Shown here piece by piece: positions 11,962 through 26,900 of a stretch of 64,000 nucleotides of DNA. The number at the start of each line of letters is the position of its first letter. The first letter of the stretch is position 1. Position numbers and translations under genes: made by a program. The stretch is taken from NCBI GenBank assembly GCA_002633005.1, contig NMRA01000044.1:945097-1009096 (forward strand). Direction: 5' to 3'. The notes under the pieces were generated by a model that was given only the letters and a program-made list of their open reading frames with translations, had not been told where the DNA came from and searched no databases. The stretch is from Phoronis australis (Eukaryota; Phoronida; Phoronidae).

Positions 11962-14900
11962 TCAACTTTCACTCGCAACTTTCTCTGCCCCAGAATAGTC
12001 ACTACTCTGATTTTGATCACCAGACTGAAGTACATTGCCACTGCCTTCTTCTGACTGTTTGTGCGAACTTGGCCTTTCCTCTTTGGCAAGTAGTTCATTT
12101 TTCCTCATATAGCACGCTCCCTCGTACGGTGGACTGATCGGGGATTGGGTTGGGGGTAGATAGCTGTACTTCTTTCCTGGTTCCAACTGAAATGTTACAA
12201 AGACACCAACACTTGAAGAGCTAAGCGACTAAAATTTGTTGAGAACAGTCACAATATCCCATTAGCTAAGTTAATCAACGAGCAATTTGTTCAGTTCCTG
12301 TGACATAAGAAGAGAACTTTACGAGTCAATAATTTACTGCGATTAATAAAAGAACTGTGCTAACAAGAGTGATTTGTATATGACATCAGTACAAACATAT
12401 TGGCAATAATTATGATAAAGGTCCAACAAAGTAAACATTAAATTGAGACAACTGACTTTTACAGACGTCTGGAAAGAGGCAGGAACAAAAGAGAGTTCCA
12501 TCGACAAAAAAAAATATTGCAAAGTGCGGCCACATGTTACGCTTGTAATCAATGGCAATATCTTATGAAATCTTGCACAATCAAACATTTTCACAAGCTT
12601 CTCGCATCAACAAAACAGACGCCCTGGTCGAGTGGGGTCTGGATCTCCTACTTTGCCACTTTTACAGTGCTGTAATAGAAGACTACAAAGTGCCTGCTAA
12701 GTCGCCTCAATGTCAGAGCATTATCTGGTCATAACTTTGGATTTGCAACAGCGAGGGTAGCCTTGCCAATGATGAAAACTGCTGTCTATCAAGGGGTAGA
12801 AACGATTACGCAGCCGCAACTGTAAATTCCAGTTCCGATTCCAAAAACCCCAGTCATGGACCACCTAACACCACACCCAAAGCCAAAATTCCCCTAAACT
12901 CCGCATATGCACAGAAAATACAAAATTCCAGAAATGTACTTGGATCGTTTCCATACCCTGCATACCAAATCCCTAGGTTCTACAATCCACCCAGTTCTAA
13001 TTTAAATATTCAAAAACAACAACCGACAGGCCTACTGCCGTCTTTCAACATGGAAGCTTTTAGAGAAGGAAAAGTTAAAGGTCAATTCACCTCTAGTGGG
13101 TATGTTTTGTCCGAATCATAAGCACTGAGATCTCCGCATGCAAGGAATGGTACAATGACTCGATTGGGACCTGTTAAACTGTTGAAGTCAACATCTGAAA
13201 AAAGTAAAAAATGTCAACATTAAACAAAGCGACAATGAACAATTTAGAATGCAGTGCTAGACAAATCTAAAAAATCATATGCTGTGGTATTTGTCGTTCT
13301 CTTAAACTACGGTACCTGTTCTCTATAATATACCATTTCTTGTGAATTCGTAGTCATATTTCCTAAGCTTTGGTGTGCTTACTGTAAGCACATTTTCTGT
13401 CTTGTCTACAGCACTTATACATGAATTGTTACGATGGCAGGCAAATCGTTTGAATGAAAAGGCAGATTAGCCACCTTAAGAGTACATTAAGCACTTGCCG
13501 TGACACCTATTTAATAGCATATTAACATTATGGAAAAGTGTTAATATCCTGGCCAATCAAGTGGGATCACCTTAATAGGCAAACAGAGCCTAATAGAAGT
13601 TATATCAGAAAGCAGATCTGCCGCCAGATTAGATGCAGATAGTACAAAGGGAGCACATATGTCTATCAACATTCATTTGTAAAATGTTTACAGATTTGCC
13701 TTCTGAATAGATGACCTGTGTATTATACATATGAACTGAAACACTAAAGGTTTGCCTGTACTCCACCACCGTGATTCATACTAAATTTCTTCGTGACTGC
13801 ACATATTTCAATTTTTTTAACATTACTCTAGCCAAAGATGTCACTGCACCTCAATTCCTATCTCACAGTTCATACCCCTTGTAGCTACTCTATACAAATT
13901 CAGAGAGCAAGTACTTAATATGTAAACAAACACCGTACCAATCATTCACAAAATACCTACAAGTTTGTTTTTAGAAGTAAGAACTTCTAATTGGCACCAG
14001 GAAATTTGAGTCATCTGAGTACAGAACGATTGGATAACTGCGTTACAGCAGCGTGCATTCTAAATCAAAAGTTTGTTTATATGCTAGAATGCTGTTTTAC
14101 ACAGCTTTCAGCTAAGATACGATTTGAGTGCGTCCAAGTTACACGAGTTCTACTCAACTCACCATAGCGGTGATCCAGCAGTGGGTTAGACATGTTGGGT
14201 ACATAACCGGGTGGAGGCGAGTAGTCCTGACACACAACAAATGACTCTGAAAAAGTAGCGTGAATAGACAGAAATGGTGTTGAGATGTGAGGATACATTT
14301 GATAAGCAAAATGTGACTACAAATCACTACTTACGATAAAAACCCTTCAGTTAAGGGCCCAATATGGCACACAAGAGAATTTTGTTTCGTCAAATGTCTC
14401 AGCAAAAATGAACAGTACAAAAATCTTACATGTTGTAAGCATGGCTTTTGCAATTAACTTAAAAAATTGGAAAGGGCAATTTCAGTAACTGATTTTGCAG
14501 AAATTGAAGAACTTTTGTCATATTCAAATCCTAACAGGAATTCCTCAGCTCAATTATGAGTAGCGCCATGCCGTTTGCAAGGAAATCAAATATGTCTGTC
14601 TGCAGTTAGTTGTCAGTTGAGTTTCCGCGCGAAAGGGAGTAGAACACAATAATATAGCTGGTTGTCCAGATATCTGAGGTCTGTTGCATGAAAAGTGACT
14701 TGATGGACAGAAAGTTGGTCATACACTCCTACTTCCCAATTGGTGAATAAAGTTTTAGTCAAGTTATTTCAAGCATATCACAGTTTAGAAATAATTTATG
14801 AAAATTATCTCAGCAATTAGCACTTAGGTCAATATTCTCAGAAACTTCACATTCTTGCTAAAGTGACTCTCAATTGTTTTCCAGATATAGTTGTGTGGAG

Positions 14901-17900
14901 TGTAACACACGGTCTTCAGTCAATTTTCATGGAACAGAACTCAGAACACAGTATGAACTTGGAGGGTTTGCAACCAAAAGTTACTTTTACACAAAGCATA
15001 GCAGTGGCGGATTTAGGGGGGGAGGACCATGCCCCCCCCCCCTAAAATTCTCCGAATACCATTTGGAAGTTTGGGGTGAGAATTGCTGAGTAGCATACAC
15101 ATGCACCCAGGGGGTTCGGGGGTCGAATGCTCAATGCATAAGCCTTGAACAAACCCCGTAACCTTTTTTGTCACAAGGTTCACAAACCCAAAAATTTGAG
15201 ACCCCTGGATCCCTTATTACATGAAGTTGACCTACCTATACTAGAATTCCTGCTACTCCTGGGCTTGGCTATGGTGACGAGGGGAAAGAATATTTTCAAC
15301 TGTGAGTACAACAATGTCACGTCTTTACCGCGGAAAATCTGCAAAATTAAATGACATAGAATTGCAGGAGTAATAAAAACGCTGACTTAAAGTGATCTTG
15401 CAAGAAAATCAGTTTCTGTAAAAAAAATTAGAAATACAAGAAGCGATAAACAAGTATGAAAAATGTGATCCATTATAGCTTAGGATTCACAGGTCTATGT
15501 ACACAATGCACAAAATCTACAACGAACACTGTGTCTCTGTTATCAATTTCTGCTAAACTGGTATGACTTGAGGATTTCAGTTACAAAACTATGTAGAAGA
15601 TTGTGGAAGGAGTTGATCTCTCTGTGGCCCAATCCAAAAACCTAAAATAATTCCTCATAAAACCTTACAAAAAACACACACCATGTTCATTCTAGACAAG
15701 GCTGGAACTAGTCTCAAAAGAATTTTCATTCTGATGTTAAGGAATTCCTTAAACGAGATCCTAGACAAATGTCCAAATTTGACTAAGTTCAGAGCATCAT
15801 ATCACAAAAATGGCTGACCAGATTCGTATGAAACTTTATGACTGTGCTTTAAGCATAGTTCTCCAAAATGCTTTTACAAATTGTTTTTAAATTGAATCGC
15901 ATTTGCTTGAGGGGCTATCAAAAACTGGGCATTTATAATTTCGATTTCATCTTAAACATTTCCATCAAACTAATTTTGGTTACATTCTTGATACTGTTGT
16001 TTTGCTATCATGATCATAGTACTTTTCATTTTTTGATAAAACTTGTGTTTGTATCGATCAATAAATGCCTGCAATTCGAGATCAGCCAATCAACATATTA
16101 CCAGACAGTGTTTGAGGGTGTTCTAATTTGACAACTGCTCGACTGGTGGGTTTTTTTTTTTTTTTTTGGTATAAAATTGGCCATATTAAGCCATTAAAGC
16201 ACTTTTTACCACGTTCAGAAAGTTACACACAACCAATTTTTTGGCTGTGTAGGACCTTACTGGCAAGCAGCAACGACTGCTTCCCAGGGTTTACATGCTG
16301 CATAACAACACTGTATTCCATATATACAAGAATCTTGTAAAAACCCCGAGTCACGCAAGTCTTCATGAGATATTGCCATGTACCAACAGCAAAGCTCAAG
16401 ATCACACTACTAGTAGCTTATCTTGTGAGTGTCTTGCATCTACGGAACATAATCTATTAGTTCATTATTTCTAACAGTACGGAAAGTGTCAAACAATAAG
16501 TCTGTGTTTATTGTTTTCATTTACGGAGTCAAGAGACTAAAAAAGAGATGGCGACAATATACAACAAATTTGGAAATGTCGATTTCCCTTGCTTGACTGT
16601 TGTATAGAACGAAATTAACGTGAATCTCAGAATTACAAACTTCCTACAAAACCAACAGCTAGATAGCAGCTCCTAAACATGCTATCTTCTGCCATGTCTT
16701 AGAGGCATGACGAAGTGCTGCATTCCCCTGCTATGAAACACAGGTCTAAAAATCAAGGGGAGGTCCTCAAGCCAATTACGCGTATTTAAAAACAAAATTT
16801 TAGCAACATCGTGTAGACCTTTTGCCCGCATCACCACTTTGGGAAAATAACCACGGAATCTTTTGTTACTTCAAATGCAAGAATTAACTTAGAAATTGGG
16901 CAGAATAAAAACCATGCACTGCTTGTAATTTCTACATCAAGACAAGTGAATTGCGTGCATTTTGGGAGCTTATGTTAGCATTCATGGAAATATGTGTGGT
17001 GCTTTCAAGAACCAAGACTTGATTGTAATAGCAGGCATGTAACCAAACACGAGCTCTTAAAAGTGAATACTACAAAATTGGGGTTTAGCTGAATGTGGGA
17101 TTTAATGCAGACGAGTATGGTAATTGTATCTTTCAAGGCATTTTAGAAATCTAGAATTTCGTCCTAACGTCCTTCAACTCTGAATGTCTCAAATTACCAT
17201 TGCACAGCTATAAGTTCTAAAATGCAGGACCTTATTGACAAGTCTATACATTTAGCTAAAAATCTAAAAAACTAACAGAATTTAACTCAAAAACAGTATT
17301 TATTTCTGAAAGCAGAAATTATGCATAATTTATACCAATCTGTCATTAATACGCTCAAGTGACCATGCTTTTTGGTAAAGTTTAGAAATTAAAAAGAAAG
17401 ATACAGGATCAGTAACATGACCAAATTTTGCCTGATATAAATGTTCAAGATAAAAAATTGAAAATGCTGTAGTTAGTTTTCCAAATTATTGTTTTGTTTT
17501 CGCTTCATGCACCCCTAAAGTTTTTTGATAAAAACCATACATCCCGTTTTCTGATAGCCCCTCATGCAAAAGTGGGACATGTTAAAACCAATTGCTAACA
17601 GTGTGTTGCAGAACAGTGCATAAAGCATAATATCTAAAAGTTTCATGCGAGTCTGTTCAGCCACATCGGAGATATGACATTACGAAGTTGGCCAAAACTG
17701 AATATTTTTCTAGGTTCCTACATAATCTTAGGTGAACTGCCAGGGTTTCTCAGGTTACAAATTTCCCTTTTGCCCTTATTACATTCAGTATAAGGAAACT
17801 GTTGCTTCAACATTTCTGGAAACAGACAACCTTCCCGGTAATACAATCTCCACCAGTTTCGGTTCTTGTACTATAAAAAGCACTTTATGATAACTGACGA

Positions 17901-20900
17901 CTCATAGACAACCATCAATGATTTATCATCCAAGGAAATGCCGTCACTCACTACAGTCACTCTGATTGTAGTTTGCTATGAAAAATTTTTGATCTCAGGC
18001 AAATCGTATATGATATAAATGGCTCCGCCTTCAGTCATTTTGGGGTCTGCAAATCAACATGACCTCAGTGAAAGTCACGATAAACACCAAAGAGGCCATG
18101 GTTGCAACCACATCTGCTTTTGGTACACTAAAGTCTTTACGAATTGGTCAACGACCCAAAATCAATTGATCAATAACCAATTTGAACTAATCAAAGGAAT
18201 TGATCAGCTATATATGAATCCACCAATATTAACACTTTAAAGCATTTTAAAGGGTACTAGCAATGTACCAGAAAATACTCCGAAATATGAGTACCAGAAA
18301 CTGATTTTACTTGGAAATTGAGAATTTTTTTATTCCACGAATTTTAAAGCTGTTTTACAAGGCATGCCACAGTTGGATGTTGCGTCTAGCTGGACATAAA
18401 TTAACAGATCAGTCGCCGAGTTTTCTACAGTGCACAAATAATGCATTAAACAATGAAGAAGAGCTCATTCTGTGAACACAAATTTAAAGCTGTATGCGAG
18501 TCGGTCATAGTATCCATAATTAGTTTATGTGGCATTTTCCTAACTTCCTACCCTGCAAAACAAACTTTGAGTTGGCCCAAACCTTTTCCCAGGTGTTTGT
18601 ATAAATTTCAAAATGTTTTTGGGCCACCACGTATAAACTCAAGTTACCAAAACTGATCATTCAAAAGTTTCCTGCATTATTGACGACCTACCTTGGCAAC
18701 AAACGTTCCTCCAGGCTTCAGCACATGTGTAGTGATGTTCAGCGCCTAATAACAACAAAGCAATACAATCCAGTAACAAGTGCGGATGAAAGAACTAGAA
18801 ACCATTCTTCGGTGATTTCATGAACAACAGCCATATCAGCTCAGCATCACTTAAGTTCCTACAGAATATATGTCCAAGCGCATTTACACCAAATAAGTAA
18901 TGACTTTTCACAGAATAGCATTTTCACGCTCCTAACTGCTCACTAATTTCTCTGTCATTACTGGTCATGACAGATACCTGCCAGGACCATGAATTTCTCG
19001 GTGGTGTTTTTATTGTTTGTCCAACTATTCCAATTCGGTCAACAATATGTGGGCTTCACCCACTCGAGAAGTCAACTAATGAAATTATTGCATGTTTTTG
19101 AGCTGAGGACCATCACATCTGTACTTCTTCTCCATTCACAACTTAAAAGTGAAATCAAGAACTTGTTACCTTCAAAGAAGCCTATCAAACAGACATTTTC
19201 CTATAATACAACATGTTGAAACAAACTACGTAGCTAGATAGCGGTAATTGAAAGCATCAGCCTAGTCCCCAAGCCTCAAGATGGCACTGAATGGTTTAGC
19301 CATTTGAGGGTTGGTGAGGAGAAATCTACTTACCCGATTTCTGACATTTTTATGGAATTTGCCAGAATATCACGAGAAATAAAAGGTTATATCAACTTTA
19401 AAATTTGCTGCAGTATAACACAAAATCAAAACTAGCAGTGTATATATGTGTGGAGACTTGCTCTGTTACATATGCAGCAATTTAGGTCTACATTATGACA
19501 AAAATGGTGTATTTTGATTCAAAAAACAGAATAACTTCTATGGTGCCATCAATATAACAGAATCCAAAATAAGTACGCGAACAACTTTTATTTCAAACAA
19601 TAAACCTAAAAGAATGTCTTTGCTTCAAAATCACAAATGGCAGCAACAACGCCTGTGAAAATAACTAAAATCTGCCCTTGAAAAATGTTTAATTTCTGGA
19701 AAATTTCTCAAATTTATCACATCAAAGAAGTATGGACAAGAATTCTAAAGAACTGTTACTTAAGTATTCAGACATTCACGTGTCTGAAGGTTTCTCGTGT
19801 CGGTCTTGTTAGCAGTGAATGTCAATCAGCGCAGAAGAGATATCTCCTCACCAAACCTAAAAATGGCTAAACCAATCAGCTCCACCTTCAGGAGTGGAGA
19901 TGATCCTGTTGAGAGTATTTAAATGGCAACATTCAGTGCCACCTACAGTTCACTTGTATTTTGAATAGAGATTTAATACAATATGGTTTCTCAGCTTTTT
20001 TGTAAATCACCATACTCTGAAACTGCCATTGCAATGTGATTAAGACATTTGAATGATTCATGCCAAAAAGTATGACAGCACAAAATGTCTGTGAACAAAA
20101 GAAATTGGGTTTTGTCTCAGTCAAGTCTACTGCTCTTTTACCCCAGAATCTGAAATCAAGTCAAGCAACAATCCCTTTTGTGTCCTCACAATTCTTAAGC
20201 ACAGTCAGACATTTGCAGTAATGGAATTGATGGTTTTCACCTCAATGTTTACAAAAGAATATTCTGAAATTTCGCAATTGTACAACAAAATTAATTTTTT
20301 TCTATATGGATGTCAAGAACTCAAAACCCAAATGAAAATAAGGTTTTATTCGAAATAGTATCAGAATTTCTTTATAACATTAAATCTCTTTGTGTGAGTG
20401 GATAGAAATGTATACAATGTGTATGAAAATGAATTATTTACATTCGTAATCATACATCATTGTAATCTTAATATCAGGTTTTTTTTTAATTTGTGTATTC
20501 GTGTATAATAATTGTATATAGACTTCTTTGTATTTTTTACCCAGATTTAATGCCTCTTGGCGCTTTCTGGGTTATGCATATTCATTGTATTCTGAAGATT
20601 TCGTAATAAACATTTAATTAAAAAAAACCCTACTGTTGGAATTGACAGATCACATCAAGACTTAATTGACGGGATCAGCCATATAGATTATCTGGTGTTT
20701 GACTCATCATTTCCTGGAAATCCTTTGTGGCAACGGAAATTAATCGTGATAAGGAAAGTGTCCTAGTTTTAATTTAAATTTTCCCCGTGAACAGAAGTCC
20801 ATTGTAAGGTTATGTAGGACTTCCTCACCAAGTCCGTGCATTCAGCAAAGTACCTACAAAAGGTTTGAATTTAACTCTAGCAAGTAAAAGTATTCATAAA

Positions 20901-23900
20901 CAGACATTTTAGAAGCTGGACATTTTTGTGTGAAATGTTTAAATATATCCTATAGCACAGCAGTGGGAACATGACGGCACAATGATCCTAAAGAATTAAT
21001 AAAAACTGCTCACAGGAAATATCCCACTCTATTAAATCCATGCAAAGATATGGAACATCATATACCAACAGCATTATAAGCACATTTCATCATGTCACTG
21101 CTATACTAGATCTTTGTTATCTATTTTTTAATGCATTTTACCGTCGTACAACTTCAGTGTTTTATCAAATGTGAATGTTTTGTTACTCACAGCAAGCAGT
21201 AGTTGAGCTTGAATGTACTCATCGATGTCGTGAAGGCCAGTAACTGGAGATAGAATGAGTCAACGTAATTACGAAGACATCAGGATTTCTAAGCACTACT
21301 GAGCAAATGCCCGTCTCGTGTATCAATATTTCCACAGTATTTGTTCCCTCCGTAACATGAACAAAATCTCCAATTTGTTGGTCTGGTTGATTTTATAATT
21401 TTTGTGCTCTGATGATGAAGATACAACAGTCTCCCTCTCTGTAGAATTTCCTGGAAATGACTTCCGCAGAATTTAATGTACGTAATAAAGGGGACAAATA
21501 AAGTGGAATGACTTACTAATAGATAGGTAGATTAACTTACATTTTTCAAATGAACAGCGCATAATGCAGAAATTTAAAGTTCAATTTTTAATTGATGGCA
21601 ATGCACTAAATGACACAAAGTTCATCTATGAAAAAGTCACAAAATTTGAGATTAAGAATTCCATATTCTAAGCAAATGGAAACGAAAGAAGAGTATCTCA
21701 AATCACTATGAGTCTCACCATCAGGCGCCCCATCACAAACTACAAGATCTGCATGATCTCCTTCAAAGTAACTAATGATTTGGTGAGCTGTTGACACCTG
21801 GAAAACAGAAACAATGCCACCTGAAAATCATTTCATTTTACTCTAGCCAGCACCTATGAAAATCAAACGCACGTAACAATACCATCGGCATTCCCACTAG
21901 AAGAGTTTTTTCTGCTGAATGCATTTTTTTTCCACCCAAGCAACATTGTCTTTCTGTTCTGTTGAGAACACATTATACTCTCATCGACCACAGGAGCTTT
22001 ACTTGAGGAACGAATGACCAGCATATGCTAGTTACAATGGGTCATAGTTCGATGTCAAACTTGACATTTTCTCATTTTTTGTATTTGAAAGGTGCTCTTG
22101 TTGCAGGACCATCTTCAGACCAACTTTAGACCATGAAATGTCACCCTGAATCACCGTTACATCTGGTAATGAACCATAACCAAACTGACCTTTCTATGAC
22201 TCTTGGTATGGGACTGTCTTGAGATCGATTTTACAGGGACTCATTCAAGTTGTGTCACCCAGAATCTCCATTACTTATGGCAAGGGACCATCTTCAGACC
22301 AATCTTTACATGGACTGAGTTAGTTGTCACATTGAATCTACATTAATCATGGTATAGGGCTGTTGTAAGACTAACTAGTCTTTTACATAGACTCACCTTT
22401 GTAATGTCCCCCTGAATCTGTATTACCCCAGGTATGGGGGCCATTGCCTGAAGATCCACAGCCACTATTTTTGCTTGAGGGTTAACATCGTCCTTCTCAC
22501 CTCTGAAACCCATGCTACCCTTAATTTCCATGACAACACAACAGTCATATAAACAAGCTTCACAAGCGCCTCAGCAATATCTAAGTACAATCCGTGATTT
22601 GTGACACAGATAATACGATTTCAGTAATTTCCTCAGAATTTAAGCTGCGAGAAAACCTGGTTATGCTCAATCAATTGTCATAGTCACAATATTTCGAACG
22701 CAACACTGCGTTTTTCATAGAGCAAAAATGTTCACAATTTTTCATAATTATGCAGACTTAACAATTGAACATCATGAACTAACTGTGAGTGACAACCATC
22801 TTATCAAAGATTAGACTTGCAACCTTTGATAAAATGGGCCCCTGGAGCTCAACTAAACACAGGCACATGTTGTTGAAACCATCACGGCATGAGTGCGATT
22901 GAATACAATCTTGAGTTTTAAGACCAGCAGCACAATGAGCACCTGATTGTTCTCTAATAGTTGTTATGACATGGAACCAATTTCATTGAAGACGTTCTTT
23001 CAGAGAAAATGAAAGAATTTTTGCAGTTGGTTAAGTTCAAACCCTATCATAGTATAAAACGATTTTCAATTTGAGAAATGTGCCATAGCAAAATTACATT
23101 TTTTTCTACAATTTTTGTAAAAAGGCTGCATGGAACCGAAAACTTCAATGACCAAAATAGTACAAACAACTGTAGTTTGTGACTACTGCCTTAAGTTAGC
23201 TTTTGCATTGGTTTACAGTTGCACCAAAATTGAAAACTAACAATAAAGTTTCAACCAACCTAGACTGTATGATATTTAAAAACTTTTCATTTTGTTGGGA
23301 AATACCAATGCCTAGTCTGATTATTTCAGAAGTTCTTTATACAAAATGACCTCTGTGATCACACTGAACTCAAACACAGACATTATGGGCAGGCACTGAG
23401 AAATTTTAAGGGGCTCGTTATCAACCCAAGTAATAAACATACACTTCAGTCAGTGAGGCCTTGCTATGCATTACTAAAGATGACTTTTACTACACAAATG
23501 GGATGAGTTACCGGTTTATTAAGTCTGAACAAGACAAAGATCTTTACTTCGGGAAACAGGCGTATTTTGATAGCATATTTTAAAGGGCGGACAATTGCCA
23601 CACAAATGAAAAAGTTCGTATTAAGTCGACGTCGAATTAACATGCGGCGATTTCCCACTTTTCAATTCTATTATGGCCAAAAACTGATGTAAGAAATAAA
23701 TTCAAAGGCCTAAAGCTTAATCTGCTCACGACCATCAGTTCCAAAAACACTTCAATGTGTGCAACATGCACAGACAAGTTATTCGAGGACTCCTGTCATA
23801 AGGAATTGAATGTACAACTACTCGATTGGATACTTAATGCGGTTCCACTACCACTGAAGAAAAAGACGAAGTGCAAAAAGTTGTTCCAAATATATATACT

Positions 23901-26900
23901 GACGCACCTTATTTTTCGAGACAATACCTGACTCCAACTTCCAGGTGCCGCGCACAAATCAACAACTTTGTTGACACCTGAAAATTCAAGTGTTATAATA
24001 AATTAGATTGTTGGAAAAACGTTCTTCAATCAATACTATTGTAATGACATGATCATTTTATTAACTGTGATACCTGTAATCACTGCCTGACAACATATTA
24101 ACACAAACCAATATAAAAGCGCTTCATTCTCTAGGCAAACCAAAGAATCCACACCAGCAAGCATGTTTTATGGGGTGCCACAAGTACTTGTTCTTCCGAA
24201 ATTGTGGTTGGCTCCCCACTGCCATATCCTACATCCGACAAAAGGACAAAACTGGTCCTCAAAATCATGGACCTCATATTATAGCAATTTTGGGCAATAG
24301 TCCGTTAGTTCAAGCAACATTTAAGTGGTAATCAAAATCAAAAGATGGTTTAGTCATGGTGTATATGCATTTTCCAAAAAGCTTCAGGCATACGATAGTG
24401 CCGTACGAGCGTACTGTTTTAAAAACAACGACACACTTTTCATTGTTACAAAAGGTGGAGAAAATGACATTTGTTGCATTGTTTTTAACTTAAATGGCTG
24501 TAACGGGCAAGGTGTCGGTTTACTCCCACATTTTGCATGCACCCCATTCAGCAGTCTTTAACTCTACATGTTGATCAGGTTTCATGGCGAGGTAACGAGA
24601 AAAACTACCCTAGCTGTGTGCAAATTCGGGGTCTATGGAAGATTAACACACAGCAGTACCTAGCTGCATTTTGACGATAGTCTTCATACAGCTAGCTGGC
24701 TGATTGTGCGTGAACTTGGAATCTTGCTTAATCTGAAGATCGCGTATGAACTTGCTGGGAATGTACCAAAGGAAACTTGCCCAAGTTCACTCAAATAATC
24801 ACGTTCACGTCGATAAAAATTGCACTGCACTAAATCAAATTACATGTTAATAAAATAACATATATTTTAACCAGTCTTTTTTGGCGATTTTATTCATCAA
24901 ACAATATAGTCCGGTTACCTATTTTCGTCAGGCTCCAAAGTTCGTCCGCCATCTTGTTTCGCGTGCAGCGCAACCACGCGGGACTTAGCGTTCCAATTTG
25001 GAGTGCTCGTGTGCACGTTAGGTACTAACTTATCGGAAGAGACACGTATCAAAGTAATGAGACAAAAATCGGTGAGTTTACCGATTGTTTTTTAAAACCA
25101 CTTAAAAATCAGTAGATTTTACTAATACACTTTTTTGTGCGTTTTCAGAAGATGTTTTCGAATTTAAATTTTCTTCCGACGGGACACAAAACATGATCCA
25201 NCTCAGAACTATCTAAGTACAATCCGTGATTTGTGACACAGGTAATACGATTTCAGTAATTTCCTCAGAATTTAAGCTGCGAGAAAACATGGTTATGCTT
25301 AATCAATTGTCATAGTCACAATATTTCGAACGCAACACTGGGTTTTTCATAGAGCAAAAATGTTAAGTTCACAATTTTTCATAATTATGCAGACTGAACA
25401 ATTGAACATCATGAACTAACTGTGAGTGACAACCATCTTATCAAAGATTAGACTTGCAACCTTTGATAAAATGAGCCCCCGGAGCTCAACTAAACACAGG
25501 CACATGTTGTTGAAACCATCACAGCATGAGTGTGATTGAATACAATCTTGAGTTTTAAGACCAGCAGCACAATGAGCACCTGCTTGTTCTCTAATAGTTG
25601 TTATGACATGGAACCAATTTCATTGAAGACGTTCTTTCAGAGAAACTGAAAGAATTTTTGCAGTTGGTTAAGTTCAAACCCTATCATAGTATAAAAAAGA
25701 TTTTCAATTTGAGAAATGTGCCATTGCAAATTGATATTTTTTATACAATTTTTGTAAAAAGGCTGTATGGAACCGAAAACTTTGATGACCAAAATAGTAC
25801 AAACAACTGTAGTTTGTGACTACTGCCTTAAGTTAGCGTTTTACATTGGTTTACAGTTGCACCAAAATTGAAAACTAACAATAACCAATAAAATTTCAAC
25901 CAACCTAAACTGTATGATATTTAAAAACTTTTCACTTTGTTGGGAAATGCCAATGCCTAGCCTGTCTATTTCAGAGGTTCTTTATACAAAATGACCTCTG
26001 TGATCAGACTGACCTCAAACACAGACATTATGGGCAGGCACTGAGAAATTTTAAGGGGCTCGTTATCAGCTCAAGTAATGAACATACACTTCAGTCAGTG
26101 AGGCCTTGCTATGCATAACTAAAAATGACTTTTACTACACAAATTGGATGAGTTACCAGTTTATTAAGTCTGAACAAGACAAAGATCTCTACTTCAGGAA
26201 ACAGGCGTATTTTGATAGCATATTTTCAAGGGCGGACAATTGCCACACAAATGAAAAAGTTCGTATTAAGTCGACGTCGAATTAACATGCGGCGATTTCA
26301 CACTTTTCAATTCTATTATGGCCAAAAACTGATGTAAGAAATAAATTCAAAGGCCTAAAGCTTAATCTGCTCACGACCATCAGTTCCAAAAAACACTTCA
26401 ATGTGTGCAACATGCACGGACAAGTTATTCGAGGACTCCTGTCATAAGGAATTGAATGCACATCTACTCGATTGGGTACTCAATGTGGTTCCACAACCAC
26501 TGAAGAAAAAGACGAAGTGCAAAAAGTTGTTCCAAATATATATACTGACGCACCTTATTTTTCGAGACAATACCTGACTCCAACTTCCAGGTGCCGCGCA
26601 CAGATCAACAACTTTGTTGACACCTGAAAATTCAAGTGTTATAATAAATTAGATTGTTGGAAAAACGTTCTTCAATAAATACTATTGTAATGACACAATC
26701 ATTTTATTAACTGCGATACCTGTAATCACTGCCTGACAACATATTAACACAAATCAATATAAAAGACCTTCATTCTCTAGGCAAACCAAAGAGTCCACAC
26801 CAACAAGCATGTTTTATGGGGTGCCACAAGTACTTGTTCTTCCGAAATTGTGGTTGGCTCCCCACTGCCATATCCTACATCCGACAAGAGGACAAAACTG

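Noticed and set aside
14863-15089. Short open frames reading Gly-rich 'GGFRGGG' peptides on the plus strand
   Set aside because: They translate the G-run interspersed repeat inside an FTSJ1 intron.
22505-26553. Separate micro-exon for the VLSQK segment of FTSJ1
   Set aside because: Not needed: exon 2 simply extends 20 bases past a cryptic GTATTG to the donor GTGCGT, giving VLSRKI in frame.
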